Below, piece by piece: positions 1 to 5,132 of a stretch of DNA of 8,863 nt. Every line of letters starts with the position of its first letter. Positions within the stretch are counted from its first letter, which is position 1. The notes beneath the pieces were generated by a model. It searched no databases and was not told where the DNA came from. It worked only from the letters and a program-made list of their open reading frames with translations. Source of the DNA: Citromicrobium sp. (GTDB taxonomy: Bacteria > Pseudomonadota > Alphaproteobacteria > Sphingomonadales > Sphingomonadaceae). Both the position numbers and the translations under genes were made by a program. Where the stretch lies: positions 1 to 8,863 of the forward strand of contig QFNA01000088.1 of NCBI GenBank assembly GCA_003248395.1, given 5' to 3'.

Positions 1-404
1 GCAAAGTCGAAAAACCCATAGCGCACCGCGTGCGGCCCGCGGGTTCGGGCACCGTCGACTTTCCGACGCCTCGCGGCGTCCGAAACTCTGAACGTTAGCC
101 GCCTGTCCGATCTCGGATGGGAAACCCCGGAAAGCCGACATTCTCAGTATCGATTGCGCGTGTCAGCAGCCACAAGGCTTCTTCTCGTATTATTCGTCAT
201 CTTGATGGCATAGCCACCTTCGCGTGTGCTTTCGTGGCGGCTCGATCAGATAGCCATGTCGCCGCCCTTGCTGGCCGTGATGGGGGACCGGCGAAGACGG
301 GATTCGCGCAGACGCTTCAGATATATTGGTATGTTCCAGAGAAATTTGAGCGCGCGAGGTGATCTGAATTGAGCAGGGTAATCTCACTAGGGGCCCGGAT
401 CTCG
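1..404. other. Left-edge stretch without a recognisable gene
   Basis: About 400 bases in which neither strand gives a protein that I recognise. The longest open frame (117-362, plus, 81 codons) has a composition typical of chance reading in GC-rich DNA and no plausible ribosome binding site, so I do not call it. The only structure is near the left end: an imperfect palindrome centred on a perfect 6-bp stem (GACGCC 65-70 / GGCGTC 75-80, loop TCGC) that continues outward with mismatches to about 50-93 and is followed by GTTAGCC at 94-100. A second 7-bp stem (TCTCGTC/GACGAGA, about 399-421) sits where the truncated narK reading frame ends. The stretch is probably non-coding debris of the accessory region. 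Confidence 0.5.
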
Positions 405-686
405 TCAGGCATTCGGACGAGAGCGAAACAAGATCGGTCCGTAGGTCAGCAGGCCGAATTCTGCTTCTCCAAGACCCAACAGGGCCTTTAATTCTAAGCC
501 AAGGATCGAGAATATCGTCCAGACAGCAAAGCAGATGGTGAACGCCGCTGTGCTGGTCCAGAGGGCACGGGAGGCCCCGGGAGCAGACGCGGTCGGCGAG
601 GTCACCGGCAATGCTCCGGTGACAGCGCCCGCGTTGCGATCGATGTCCAGTTGTCCGGCAGAAGTCCCCCCCATGCGCTCAATCAT
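405..686 (-). pseudogene. narK: 3'-truncated NarK-type nitrate/nitrite transporter (MFS)
   Basis: A 93-codon frame whose residues about 39-85 look like the N-terminal end of NarK1-type major facilitator nitrate/nitrite transporters: a first membrane helix around LWTSTAAFTICFAVWTIFSI (42-61), followed by LGLGEAEFGLL (70-80), which matches the family pattern ELGL-x-E-x-EFGLL that precedes the second helix. Homology fades at TYGPIL (81-86) and the frame stops at 405, whereas a full transporter has roughly 400 or more residues and about 12 helices. The gene is therefore broken near position 430-450, not complete. Residues 1-38 are a Ser/Thr/Ala/Pro-rich leader without clear homology; ATG at 686 is preceded by GAAGAG, and a second ATG lies 4 codons in. 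An hmp tail lies upstream on the same strand, which suggests a former hmp-narK nitrate/NO cluster. The fragment is very unlikely to transport anything. Confidence 0.6.
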
Positions 687-813
687 CTCTTCGCCTTCTA
701 GACCTTAACCGGTTCCGAGTTCAATTCAATCGAAAGGGCCGCACAAACTGACGGACAAAACCCGGAAAGTCTCCCGTTCTCGGAGAAGCTTTGGCAGCGA
801 CCATCATGGCAGG

Positions 814-840
814 GCCGGCCCGAAACCACATCGGGCCGGC
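814..840 (-). terminator. Terminator-like hairpin after the hmp remnant
   Basis: A perfect 10-bp inverted repeat, GCCGGCCCGA (814-823) and TCGGGCCGGC (831-840), with a 7-base loop. It lies 17 bases beyond the stop codon of the hmp remnant (857-859, minus) and upstream of the narK remnant. The position and strength suit an intrinsic transcription terminator or an mRNA 3'-end stabiliser, but no T-run follows on the minus strand, so Rho-independent termination is uncertain. The rest of the 687-856 gap shows no gene. Confidence 0.5.
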
Positions 841-856
841 GTCATGCGAGGACTGC

Positions 857-1060
857 CTATGCGGCCAGTATTTCATCGGCGGGGCCGAAGAACTCGTAAT
901 GGATGCGATGCGCCGGCACGCCCGCCTGCGAAAGCGCGGTTACGGCGCCTCGGAGGAATGGCTTGGGTCCGCAAATGTAATAATCGGCCTTGGCAGGATC
1001 GGTGTTGGCAAGCAGCCACTCGTCGGTGATCAGGCCGGCATGGTCGTAGTCGGCTCGAGT
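857..1060 (-). pseudogene. hmp: C-terminal remnant of flavohemoprotein (NO dioxygenase)
   Basis: The frame that reads minus from about 1055 and stops at 857 (TAG) gives about 65 residues with the signature of the NAD-binding C-terminus of Hmp flavohemoproteins: GLITDEWLLANT, then ADYYICGPKPFLR containing the CGPxPF nucleotide-binding motif, then GVPAHRIHYEFFGPADEILAA, the characteristic Hmp tail (E. coli Hmp ends with a similar IHYE-FGP segment). Hmp oxidises nitric oxide to nitrate with O2, haem, FAD and NAD(P)H. Everything upstream (globin domain, FAD domain, start of the NAD domain, about 330 residues) is absent. The sequence switches abruptly to the MNT-HEPN gene around 1053-1060. The frame technically extends to an ATG at 1094-1096, but those extra codons belong to the neighbouring gene read out of frame. 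It is non-functional. The identification of the tail is firm; the cause of truncation is inferred. Confidence 0.75.
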
Positions 1061-1853
1061 AGCGCGCTTTGACGTAGGCTTCCCTGAGCTTCTCAAACCG
1101 CGCGCGATCCTTACGATTGTCGCGTGGCCAGACGTAGGTCAGGCGCGGATCGATGCGTTCGGCTTGTGTGCGGAGGAAACCCAGATTGTGCACGTGCGGA
1201 GTGTAGAAAGTACAGACCAAGAGCACGCAGTGATAAAGACGCTCTGTGGATTGGTGCAGAATGAAAGCCGCATCACGCCACTCCTGCTGTTCTAGGAAGA
1301 AATGGAACCCCTTCTTTGCGCTGGTTGCAAGTGGAAACCACTCATCGAAATACTCCTGCGCCATCGCCAGCGCCTGTGTCGGCGTCTTGGGCTTGGGCGT
1401 GTGCAGCTCGGTGTCGTCGAACTGGTAGAGCGCCACTCCGTCCTGCTTCACGTCCATGAAGAAGTACCGGCCATGGGCAAGGCCATCGTTCACTTCCTGC
1501 AGCGTGTGGACGATGAAGTTCACCGGCGTCTTGAGTGTGCCGGTTACACCGTACTCGCGCATCAGTCGGTCATCGAGCTTGGCCCAGTACTTGACCCTGT
1601 CCGCGAGCCGTTTGTCATTGACGATTATAAGTAGATCGTAATCCGACTGATAGCCTTTGGCGGTATGCGGCTCATCGACCCAGGTCCCGCGAGCATAGCT
1701 TCCGTAGAGAATGACTTTGAGTATCCGGCCGGCCTTCTTCCACTCGTGTTTGGCAAGCGCGAAGGCATCGTCGAACTCTTCGAAGATCAGTTGCACGACG
1801 CGTTCGATCTCGCGCTGCTTTTGCGGGGGAAGATGATCAAGGTCGGTCTTCAT
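873..1853 (-). CDS. MNT-HEPN nucleotidyltransferase, C-terminus replaced by out-of-frame hmp sequence
   Basis: The 326-residue product begins with a minimal nucleotidyltransferase (MNT) domain, about residues 1-150. It shows the polymerase-beta-like signature LYGSYARGTW (49-58) followed by SDYDLLII (70-77), so the metal-binding acids D71 and D73 are present. A HEPN-type helical domain follows from about 160 to 265 (EYFDEWF, ILHQSTERLYHCVLLV, HNLGFLRTQAE). Single-chain MNT-HEPN proteins are known; split MNT/HEPN pairs act as toxin-antitoxin modules in which MNT adenylylates HEPN. Family-like sequence ends at KARYSS (262-267, about 1053). The remaining ~60 residues are rich in Arg and Pro because they read the hmp tail in a wrong frame, so the last HEPN helix has been lost. 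ATG 1853 is preceded by AGGG 8 bases upstream. A 9-bp inverted repeat lies 17-54 bases upstream and could be an operator. Activity of this chimera is doubtful. Confidence 0.7.
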   Translation of the reverse strand: MKTDLDHLPPQKQREIERVVQLIFEEFDDAFALAKHEWKKAGRILKVILYGSYARGTWVDEPHTAKGYQSDYDLLIIVNDKRLADRVKYWAKLDDRLMREYGVTGTLKTPVNFIVHTLQEVNDGLAHGRYFFMDVKQDGVALYQFDDTELHTPKPKTPTQALAMAQEYFDEWFPLATSAKKGFHFFLEQQEWRDAAFILHQSTERLYHCVLLVCTFYTPHVHNLGFLRTQAERIDPRLTYVWPRDNRKDRARFEKLREAYVKARYSSRLRPCRPDHRRVAACQHRSCQGRLLHLRTQAIPPRRRNRAFAGGRAGASHPLRVLRPRR

Positions 1854-1869
1854 CGGTCAAACCCTAGCA

Positions 1870-1907
1870 AGCTGCTGCGTTGCTTGCACCTGCCGAGTGC
1901 AGCAGCT
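1870..1907. promoter_or_regulatory. Inverted repeat upstream of the MNT-HEPN gene, possible operator
   Basis: AGCTGCTGC (1870-1878) and GCAGCAGCT (1899-1907) form a perfect 9-bp inverted repeat with 20 bases between the arms, 17-54 bases upstream of the ATG at 1853. A shorter nested pair, TGCAC/GTGCA, lies inside. The placement fits an operator or 5'-UTR hairpin for the minus-strand gene. The arms are built from GCTGC repeats, so chance pairing in GC-rich DNA is possible. Confidence 0.3.
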
Positions 1908-1921
1908 CGCGGAGACGGCGC
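1896..1921. repeat. 26-bp direct repeat, copy 1
   Basis: Matches the copy at 2127-2152 at 24 of 26 positions (shared core AGTGCAGCAGC ... ACGGCGC) in the same orientation, with weaker similarity continuing about 10 bases further right. The copies are 231 bases apart, on either side of the terminator-like hairpin. The right arm of the inverted repeat upstream of the MNT-HEPN gene overlaps this copy. Function is unknown; it may be a relic of local duplication or recombination. Confidence 0.5.
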
Positions 1922-1960
1922 AAACCATGGTGATGGTGAGGTGCGCGGGCGCATGTCATG

Positions 1961-2001
1961 AAAAGCGCCCCGCCGCTCGGGGGAAACCAAAGCGACGGGG
2001 C
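1961..2001 (-). terminator. Rho-independent-type terminator, minus strand
   Basis: GCCCCGCCGCT (1967-1977) pairs with AGCGACGGGGC (1991-2001) at 10 of 11 positions across a 13-base loop. On the minus strand the stem is followed after two bases by TTTT (1961-1964). It would stop minus-strand transcription coming from the integrase side before it reaches the MNT-HEPN promoter region. Confidence 0.5.
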
Positions 2002-2126
2002 ATACCATCACGGGTCGCAACATGATGGCGTCGAGTTAACAGATTGTCTCATCGACAGTAAAATGAATGGATGTTCATCTCCATCGTTCCTCATAGTTTT
2101 ATGAGGGCACGCAAGCTGGCGAAGGT

Positions 2127-2152
2127 AGTGCAGCAGCGCGCGGTGACGGCGC
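2127..2152. repeat. 26-bp direct repeat, copy 2
   Basis: Second copy of the repeat at 1896-1921, same orientation, differing at two positions (T/G and A/T in plus-strand terms). It lies between the hairpins at 2089-2106 and 2199-2217. Confidence 0.5.
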
Positions 2153-2276
2153 CACCCATAGCGCTGAGGAGCCGCGCGCGGATCGCTCGACGTTAGCAAC
2201 AATCCGGTAAGGATTGTCGTTAGGATAGTTAAGAGAGGCTGGAGCCCAGCAATCCTGCGGGTTTGCGGCCTGTTTA

Positions 2277-2342
2277 GGTTCCTAATAGTCCGAACTTTGG
2301 GTTCCTGATAGTCCGAACCCTGCGGTTCCCAATAGTCCGAAC
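2277..2342. repeat. Three iterons of an orphan plasmid-type origin
   Basis: Three direct repeats of 19 bp at 2277-2295, 2300-2318 and 2324-2342: GGTTCCTAATAGTCCGAAC, then the same with CTGAT and with CCAAT in the variable middle. The spacing is 23 and 24 bases, roughly two helical turns, so the copies lie on one face of the helix. Each has partly self-complementary ends (GTTC/GAAC). Tandem repeats of this size and phasing next to a DnaA box are typical of iteron-controlled plasmid origins bound by Rep_3/RepA-type initiators. No rep gene is found in the window, so the origin is orphaned or its initiator lies elsewhere. The repeat structure is directly visible; the origin function is inferred. 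Confidence 0.65.
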
Positions 2343-2353
2343 AGGTCACAGGT

Positions 2354-2362
2354 TTATCCACA
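2354..2362 (+). promoter_or_regulatory. DnaA box
   Basis: TTATCCACA is an exact match to the high-affinity DnaA-box consensus, 11 bases to the right of the third iteron. A lone match could be chance, but its position next to phased iterons makes it a credible part of a plasmid-type origin. Confidence 0.6.
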
Positions 2363-2364
2363 GA

Positions 2365-2386
2365 CGCAGGCATGGCTATGCCTGCG
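2365..2386. repeat. Hairpin beside the DnaA box
   Basis: CGCAGGCAT (2365-2373) and ATGCCTGCG (2378-2386) form a perfect 9-bp stem with a GGCT loop, two bases after the DnaA box. It may belong to the origin (for example as a strand-initiation or regulatory structure), or it may act as a terminator downstream of the integrase, whose stop codon is at 2474-2476. There is no T-run on either side, which argues against a classic terminator. Confidence 0.5.
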
Positions 2387-2473
2387 CGAGAGAGTGGAAA
2401 AGGCGGCCTTATCGAAGGTGATCTGGATGCTTTATGGTTCGTGGCTTGCTGCACCGGGCTCCGCTCCATCGCA

Positions 2474-3622
2474 TCAGCTTCCCTTGCAGCAATGCGCTGC
2501 CCAGTCTTTCATCAGCAGCTTGCGCTTCTCCAGCAGATTGCCGCGCCGGTAGGCTGCCTCAGTCTTGTCCTTCACCACATGCGCCAGCGCTGCTTCTGCG
2601 ACATCGCTCTGGTGATTGGTCTCCTCGCTCGCCCAGTCGCGGAACGCCGAGCGGAAACCGTGAACCGTGGAACTCTCCTTCATCTCGCGCAGCAGCTTGG
2701 TGAGCGTCATATCGGACATCGCCTTCATCCCGCGCATACCGGGAAAGACGAGCTCACAGTTCCTTACGCGCAGTTCCATGCAACGCTCGATGATCCGTAC
2801 TGCTCGATCACACAGCGGCACGACATGCTCGCGATTGGCTTTCATCCGCTCCTTCGGGATGGTCCATAAGTTCTCATCGAGATCGAACTCGTCGAAGACC
2901 GCATGGCGCACCTCGCCCGAGCGGGCAGCGGTCAGGATCGCAAACTCCAGCGCGAGCCTGCTATAGCTTTCACGCTCGCGCAGGCGCGGGATGAAGTCCG
3001 GCACTTTGGCATAGGCCATGGCCGCGTAGTGGCCTTCCTTCTTTGGCTGACGCGGCAGGCCCTTGCTGATTGCGCGCATGGGCGCCTCGCTGTCGCGGTA
3101 TCCCGAGGCATAGGCCCAGTCGAGCACGGTCCCGATCCGCTGGCGTACCCGGCGTGCCGTCTCAGGCTTTGCCAGCCAGATCTCGGCCAGCACATTGCGG
3201 ATCATCGGTCCCGTGATGTCATTGACCTGCACATTGCCAAGATGGGGGAAGGCATAGGCTTCCAGCGTCCTGATCCATTGCTGCTCGTGTTTCTCGTTGC
3301 GCCAGGTCGATCGATGCTGGGCGAGCACCTTGGCGGTGGCTTCCCGGAATGTGGGAATGCCTTCCGCTTTCCGGCGCTCGAACAGCGGGTCCAGTCCCAG
3401 TTCGACCCACGTCCTAACCTCGCGTGCCCGCTCGCGTGCGACCGTCAACGAAACCTTCGATGCGCTTCCGAGACCAAAATCGCGGCGATTGCCGTTTTTC
3501 TGCACCCGGACCATCCAGCTCTTCGTGCCCGACGCCTTCACCACGAGGTAAAGCCCATCGCCATCGCCTAATCTGCCGGGTCTCGTGGCGGCCTTTACCG
3601 CTGTTGCCGAAAGCTTACCCAT
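2474..3622 (-). CDS. int: P4-type tyrosine site-specific integrase (tRNA-Ser island)
   Basis: A 382-residue tyrosine recombinase that would integrate and excise the island at the adjacent tRNA-Ser gene. The N-terminal part (1-88) is the DUF4102 arm-DNA-binding domain (KLSATAVKAA, DGDGLYLVVKASGTKSW). A SAM-like core-binding domain follows (about 90-190). The catalytic domain (about 200-375) has the full active-site set: R234 in TAARSGEVRH, K261 in MKANREH, H321 and R324 in HGFRSAFRDW, H348 in LAHVV, and nucleophile Y358 in AAYRRGN. Length and residues indicate an intact enzyme. I chose ATG 3622, where the family's usual MGKLS-type N-terminus begins; an in-frame ATG at 3721 would add 33 residues without homology. 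GGGAG lies 11 bases upstream. Its start faces the 3' end of the tRNA, the usual layout of tRNA islands. TGTGGGA motifs overlap its leader and may serve both recombination and autoregulation. Confidence 0.92.
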   Translation of the reverse strand: MGKLSATAVKAATRPGRLGDGDGLYLVVKASGTKSWMVRVQKNGNRRDFGLGSASKVSLTVARERAREVRTWVELGLDPLFERRKAEGIPTFREATAKVLAQHRSTWRNEKHEQQWIRTLEAYAFPHLGNVQVNDITGPMIRNVLAEIWLAKPETARRVRQRIGTVLDWAYASGYRDSEAPMRAISKGLPRQPKKEGHYAAMAYAKVPDFIPRLRERESYSRLALEFAILTAARSGEVRHAVFDEFDLDENLWTIPKERMKANREHVVPLCDRAVRIIERCMELRVRNCELVFPGMRGMKAMSDMTLTKLLREMKESSTVHGFRSAFRDWASEETNHQSDVAEAALAHVVKDKTEAAYRRGNLLEKRKLLMKDWAAHCCKGS

Positions 3623-3634
3623 GGCTGCAAATTC

Positions 3635-3695
3635 TCCCACATTTATTCCCACAAATCCAATCGGACACCGATGGATGAGCAAGGACTGTGTGGGA
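3635..3695. promoter_or_regulatory. Three TGTGGGA motifs, possible integrase arm-binding sites
   Basis: The heptamer TGTGGGA occurs on the minus strand at 3635-3641 and 3647-3653 (12 bases apart) and on the plus strand at 3689-3695, all between the integrase start and the tRNA. Short repeated arm-type sites in this position are what tyrosine integrases with an N-terminal arm-binding domain require. The leftmost copy overlaps the integrase ribosome binding region, which would allow the protein to repress its own synthesis. The motifs are visible; the role is inferred. Confidence 0.35.
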
Positions 3696-3703
3696 CCCGA
3701 ATC

Positions 3704-3740
3704 ACCTGATAAGCCACGCAAATGCTTGGCTTTTTCAGGT
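3704..3740. repeat. Near-perfect inverted repeat between integrase and tRNA-Ser
   Basis: ACCTGA-T-AAGCCA (3704-3716) pairs with TGGCTT-TT-TCAGGT (3727-3740): 12 base pairs with a small internal bulge and a 10-base loop. It lies 29 bases past the tRNA 3' end. It could terminate tRNA transcription in its present context or be part of the attachment region. No clear T-run follows on the minus strand. Confidence 0.4.
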
Positions 3741-3768
3741 CACCGGTGGAAAATGAGGGAAAGGGTGG

Positions 3769-3858
3769 TGGCGGACAGGGTGGGATTCGAACCCACGAAG
3801 GGCTTGCACCCTTGCCGGTTTTCAAGACCGGTGCATTCAACCGCTCTGCCACCTGTCC
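3769..3858 (-). tRNA. tRNA-Ser (anticodon UGA)
   Basis: A 90-nt serine tRNA that reads UCA codons. The acceptor stem GGACAGG/CCTGTCC, the D arm, the anticodon stem CCGGT/ACCGG with loop CTTGAAA (anticodon TGA, 3822-3824 on the plus strand), the long variable arm diagnostic for type II tRNAs, and the T arm GTGGG-TTCGAAT-CCCAC are all visible. The discriminator is G and CCA is encoded (3769-3771). It is transcribed away from mltB and towards the integrase; its 3' half is the likely attB site of the island. The gene is intact, so the present 3' end was either restored by the element or is the original. Confidence 0.96.
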
Positions 3859-3986
3859 GCTGGCTGCGCTTCGGCTAGCGATGAAGTCCGGCCTTGTCAC
3901 CAACCAATGTCGGAACTGGCCAACGCCTTGCCGCGTAGGCCACACATGACATTTGCCATTCATCATTTTCATGCGAGAGAGACCCT
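3859..3986. promoter_or_regulatory. Divergent intergenic region between tRNA-Ser and mltB
   Basis: 128 bases that must contain the promoter of the tRNA (minus) and probably that of mltB (plus). A purine-rich GAGAGAG just upstream of ATG 3987 is the likely ribosome binding site of mltB. I see no convincing -35/-10 pair; TTGCCA near 3953 is a weak candidate. Confidence 0.3.
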
Positions 3987-5009
3987 ATGAAAATATCGCA
4001 CTTTCTCGCCACTTGTGCTGCTGCCCTCGCTACGTTGCCCGCATCGCCGTCCTTTGCGCAGCAATCGATGTCGTTTGATTCCTACCTTCAGCTCTTGATT
4101 GCCCAGGCACGCGCGGAAGGGGTAAGCGAAACGACCCTCCGGCGGATGACGGCCGGGTTGACACCCAACAGCAGGGTCATCGAACTCGATCGCGATCAGC
4201 CCGGTTCACCCACGCGCAGCGGCTATCCGCCGCTGGCGCCTTATATCGCGACCCACGTCGATGCTGCGCGGATAAACGGTGGGAGAAGTGCCTATGCGTC
4301 CGCTGGCGGGACTCTCGCCGCGATCGAACGCGAATACGGCGTGCCCGGCGAAATTCTCGTCGCGATCTGGGGTCATGAAACCGCATATGGGGCAGTGAAG
4401 GGCGGCTTTGACCTGTCGCAGGCCTTGGCCACGCTTGCCTGGGAAGGGCGTCGCCGTGACCTCTTCGCGGGCGAATGGGTCGCGCTGATGAAAATTGCGG
4501 ATCGAGGATTTTCGCGCAACGAACTCAAGGGGAGCTGGGCGGGCGCATTCGGCAATCCGCAGTTCCTTCCCAGCGTCTACATGCGTTTGGCGACAGACGG
4601 CGACGGCGACGGTCGCGCCGATATCATGAACAACCGTTCCGACACGCTCGCGTCGATTGCCAATTATTTCCGCGATGCAGGTTGGCGCGCCGGGCAGCCC
4701 TGGGGTGTCAGGGCCTATGTCCCCGCGGGTTTCGATTCCGGCCGCTACCGGACGAAACTGGTCGGGCCGGTCTGCTCGCGCGTGCATGAGCGGCACAGCC
4801 AGTACAAGACGGCGGCTGAGTGGCGACAACTCGGCGTGCAGCCGCAGCGTCCGCTCGCCGACAACACGCTGGTGTCCCTTTTCCAGCCCGACGGTCCGGG
4901 ATCGCCGGCCTGGTTGCTGACATCCAATTATCGGGTGATTCTCGAATACAATTGCTCGAACTATTACGCCATGAGCGTGGGACTGCTCGCGGACGAAATC
5001 CGCCGATAG
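3987..5009 (+). CDS. mltB: Lytic murein transglycosylase B family protein
   Basis: A 340-residue exported enzyme of the MltB/Slt35 family (GH103). It cleaves the MurNAc-GlcNAc bond of peptidoglycan non-hydrolytically, leaving 1,6-anhydro-MurNAc ends. A signal peptide is clear (MKISHFLATCAAALATLPAS to SFA, cleavage after about residue 24). There is no lipobox cysteine near the cleavage site, so it is probably soluble periplasmic, unlike E. coli MltB. The catalytic glutamate is E131 in IWGHETAYG (family ExxYG). GSWAGAFGNPQFLPS (182-196) is the second signature, slightly altered from the usual GAMGQPQF. DGDGDGRAD (204-212) resembles the EF-hand-like Ca-binding loop of Slt35, followed by NYF (226-228). 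The C-terminal part ends with NYRVILEYNCSNYYAMSVGLLADEI, the family's substrate-cleft end. The next gene also acts on peptidoglycan. An RlpA/SPOR gene, which I recall between these two in some relatives, is absent. Confidence 0.93.
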   Translation: MKISHFLATCAAALATLPASPSFAQQSMSFDSYLQLLIAQARAEGVSETTLRRMTAGLTPNSRVIELDRDQPGSPTRSGYPPLAPYIATHVDAARINGGRSAYASAGGTLAAIEREYGVPGEILVAIWGHETAYGAVKGGFDLSQALATLAWEGRRRDLFAGEWVALMKIADRGFSRNELKGSWAGAFGNPQFLPSVYMRLATDGDGDGRADIMNNRSDTLASIANYFRDAGWRAGQPWGVRAYVPAGFDSGRYRTKLVGPVCSRVHERHSQYKTAAEWRQLGVQPQRPLADNTLVSLFQPDGPGSPAWLLTSNYRVILEYNCSNYYAMSVGLLADEIRR

Positions 5010-5132
5010 GCCGCGGCACCTTGTGGGATAGTATCGAGCCGCGCTCGCCAAATGACGCGAGTCGGCCTAAGATTATGGCCAAGACATCATCGTGAACCCT
5101 CGTGTCAGCAGAGTTCTGCCAGCGGAGCCAAC

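Larger units (their letters stand above)
1854..2473. other. Gene-free stretch with origin-like and hairpin structures
   Basis: Some 620 bases between the MNT-HEPN start and the integrase stop without a gene that I can support. An open frame of 153 codons on the minus strand (2008-2469) runs through the iterons and hairpins and has no recognisable domain, so I treat it as chance. From left to right the stretch holds a 9-bp inverted repeat (1870-1907), the first copy of a 26-bp direct repeat (1896-1921), a terminator-like hairpin (1967-2001), a perfect 7-bp hairpin CCTCATA/TATGAGG with GTTT loop (2089-2106), the second repeat copy (2127-2152), a 7-bp hairpin ACAATCC/GGATTGT (2199-2217), three iterons, a DnaA box and a 9-bp hairpin (2277-2386). 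It looks like the non-coding backbone of a former replicon. Confidence 0.6.

Noticed and set aside
1..17. GCAAAGTCGAAAAACCC at the very left resembles the inside of some IS6-family terminal repeats (GGTTCTGTTGCAAAG...).
   Set aside because: The outer part of the repeat would lie outside the window, and no transposase frame follows to the right as it should for that orientation.
296..310. GGGATTCG as a possible partial copy of the tRNA 3' end (attachment site).
   Set aside because: Only 8 bases match and the flanks do not; an expected att repeat would be clearly longer.
117..362. 81-codon open frame on the plus strand.
   Set aside because: No recognisable domain, no ribosome binding site and no neighbouring gene to support it; length is ordinary for chance frames in GC-rich DNA.
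1864..1959. 31-codon minus-strand frame whose HGLRRLRELLH resembles YGWRRHRALLH in the second direct-repeat copy.
   Set aside because: The likeness follows from the 26-bp DNA repeat itself; the two differences between copies are not biased to silent positions, so protein-level selection is not supported.
2191..2226. CGTTAG repeated at 2191 and 2218 (and at 93), considered as attC core sites.
   Set aside because: The following bases do not fit GTTRRRY and there is no paired core site around the 2199-2217 hairpin.
2008..2469. 153-codon open frame on the minus strand that ends near the 1961-2001 terminator.
   Set aside because: It runs through the iterons, DnaA box and three hairpins, shows no domain, and has low-complexity Arg/Pro/Leu-rich composition.
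4206..5051. Long minus-strand open frame opposite mltB (and similar ones opposite dacA, tmk and holB).
   Set aside because: Antisense shadows of well-supported genes with strong codon constraints; no homology seen.
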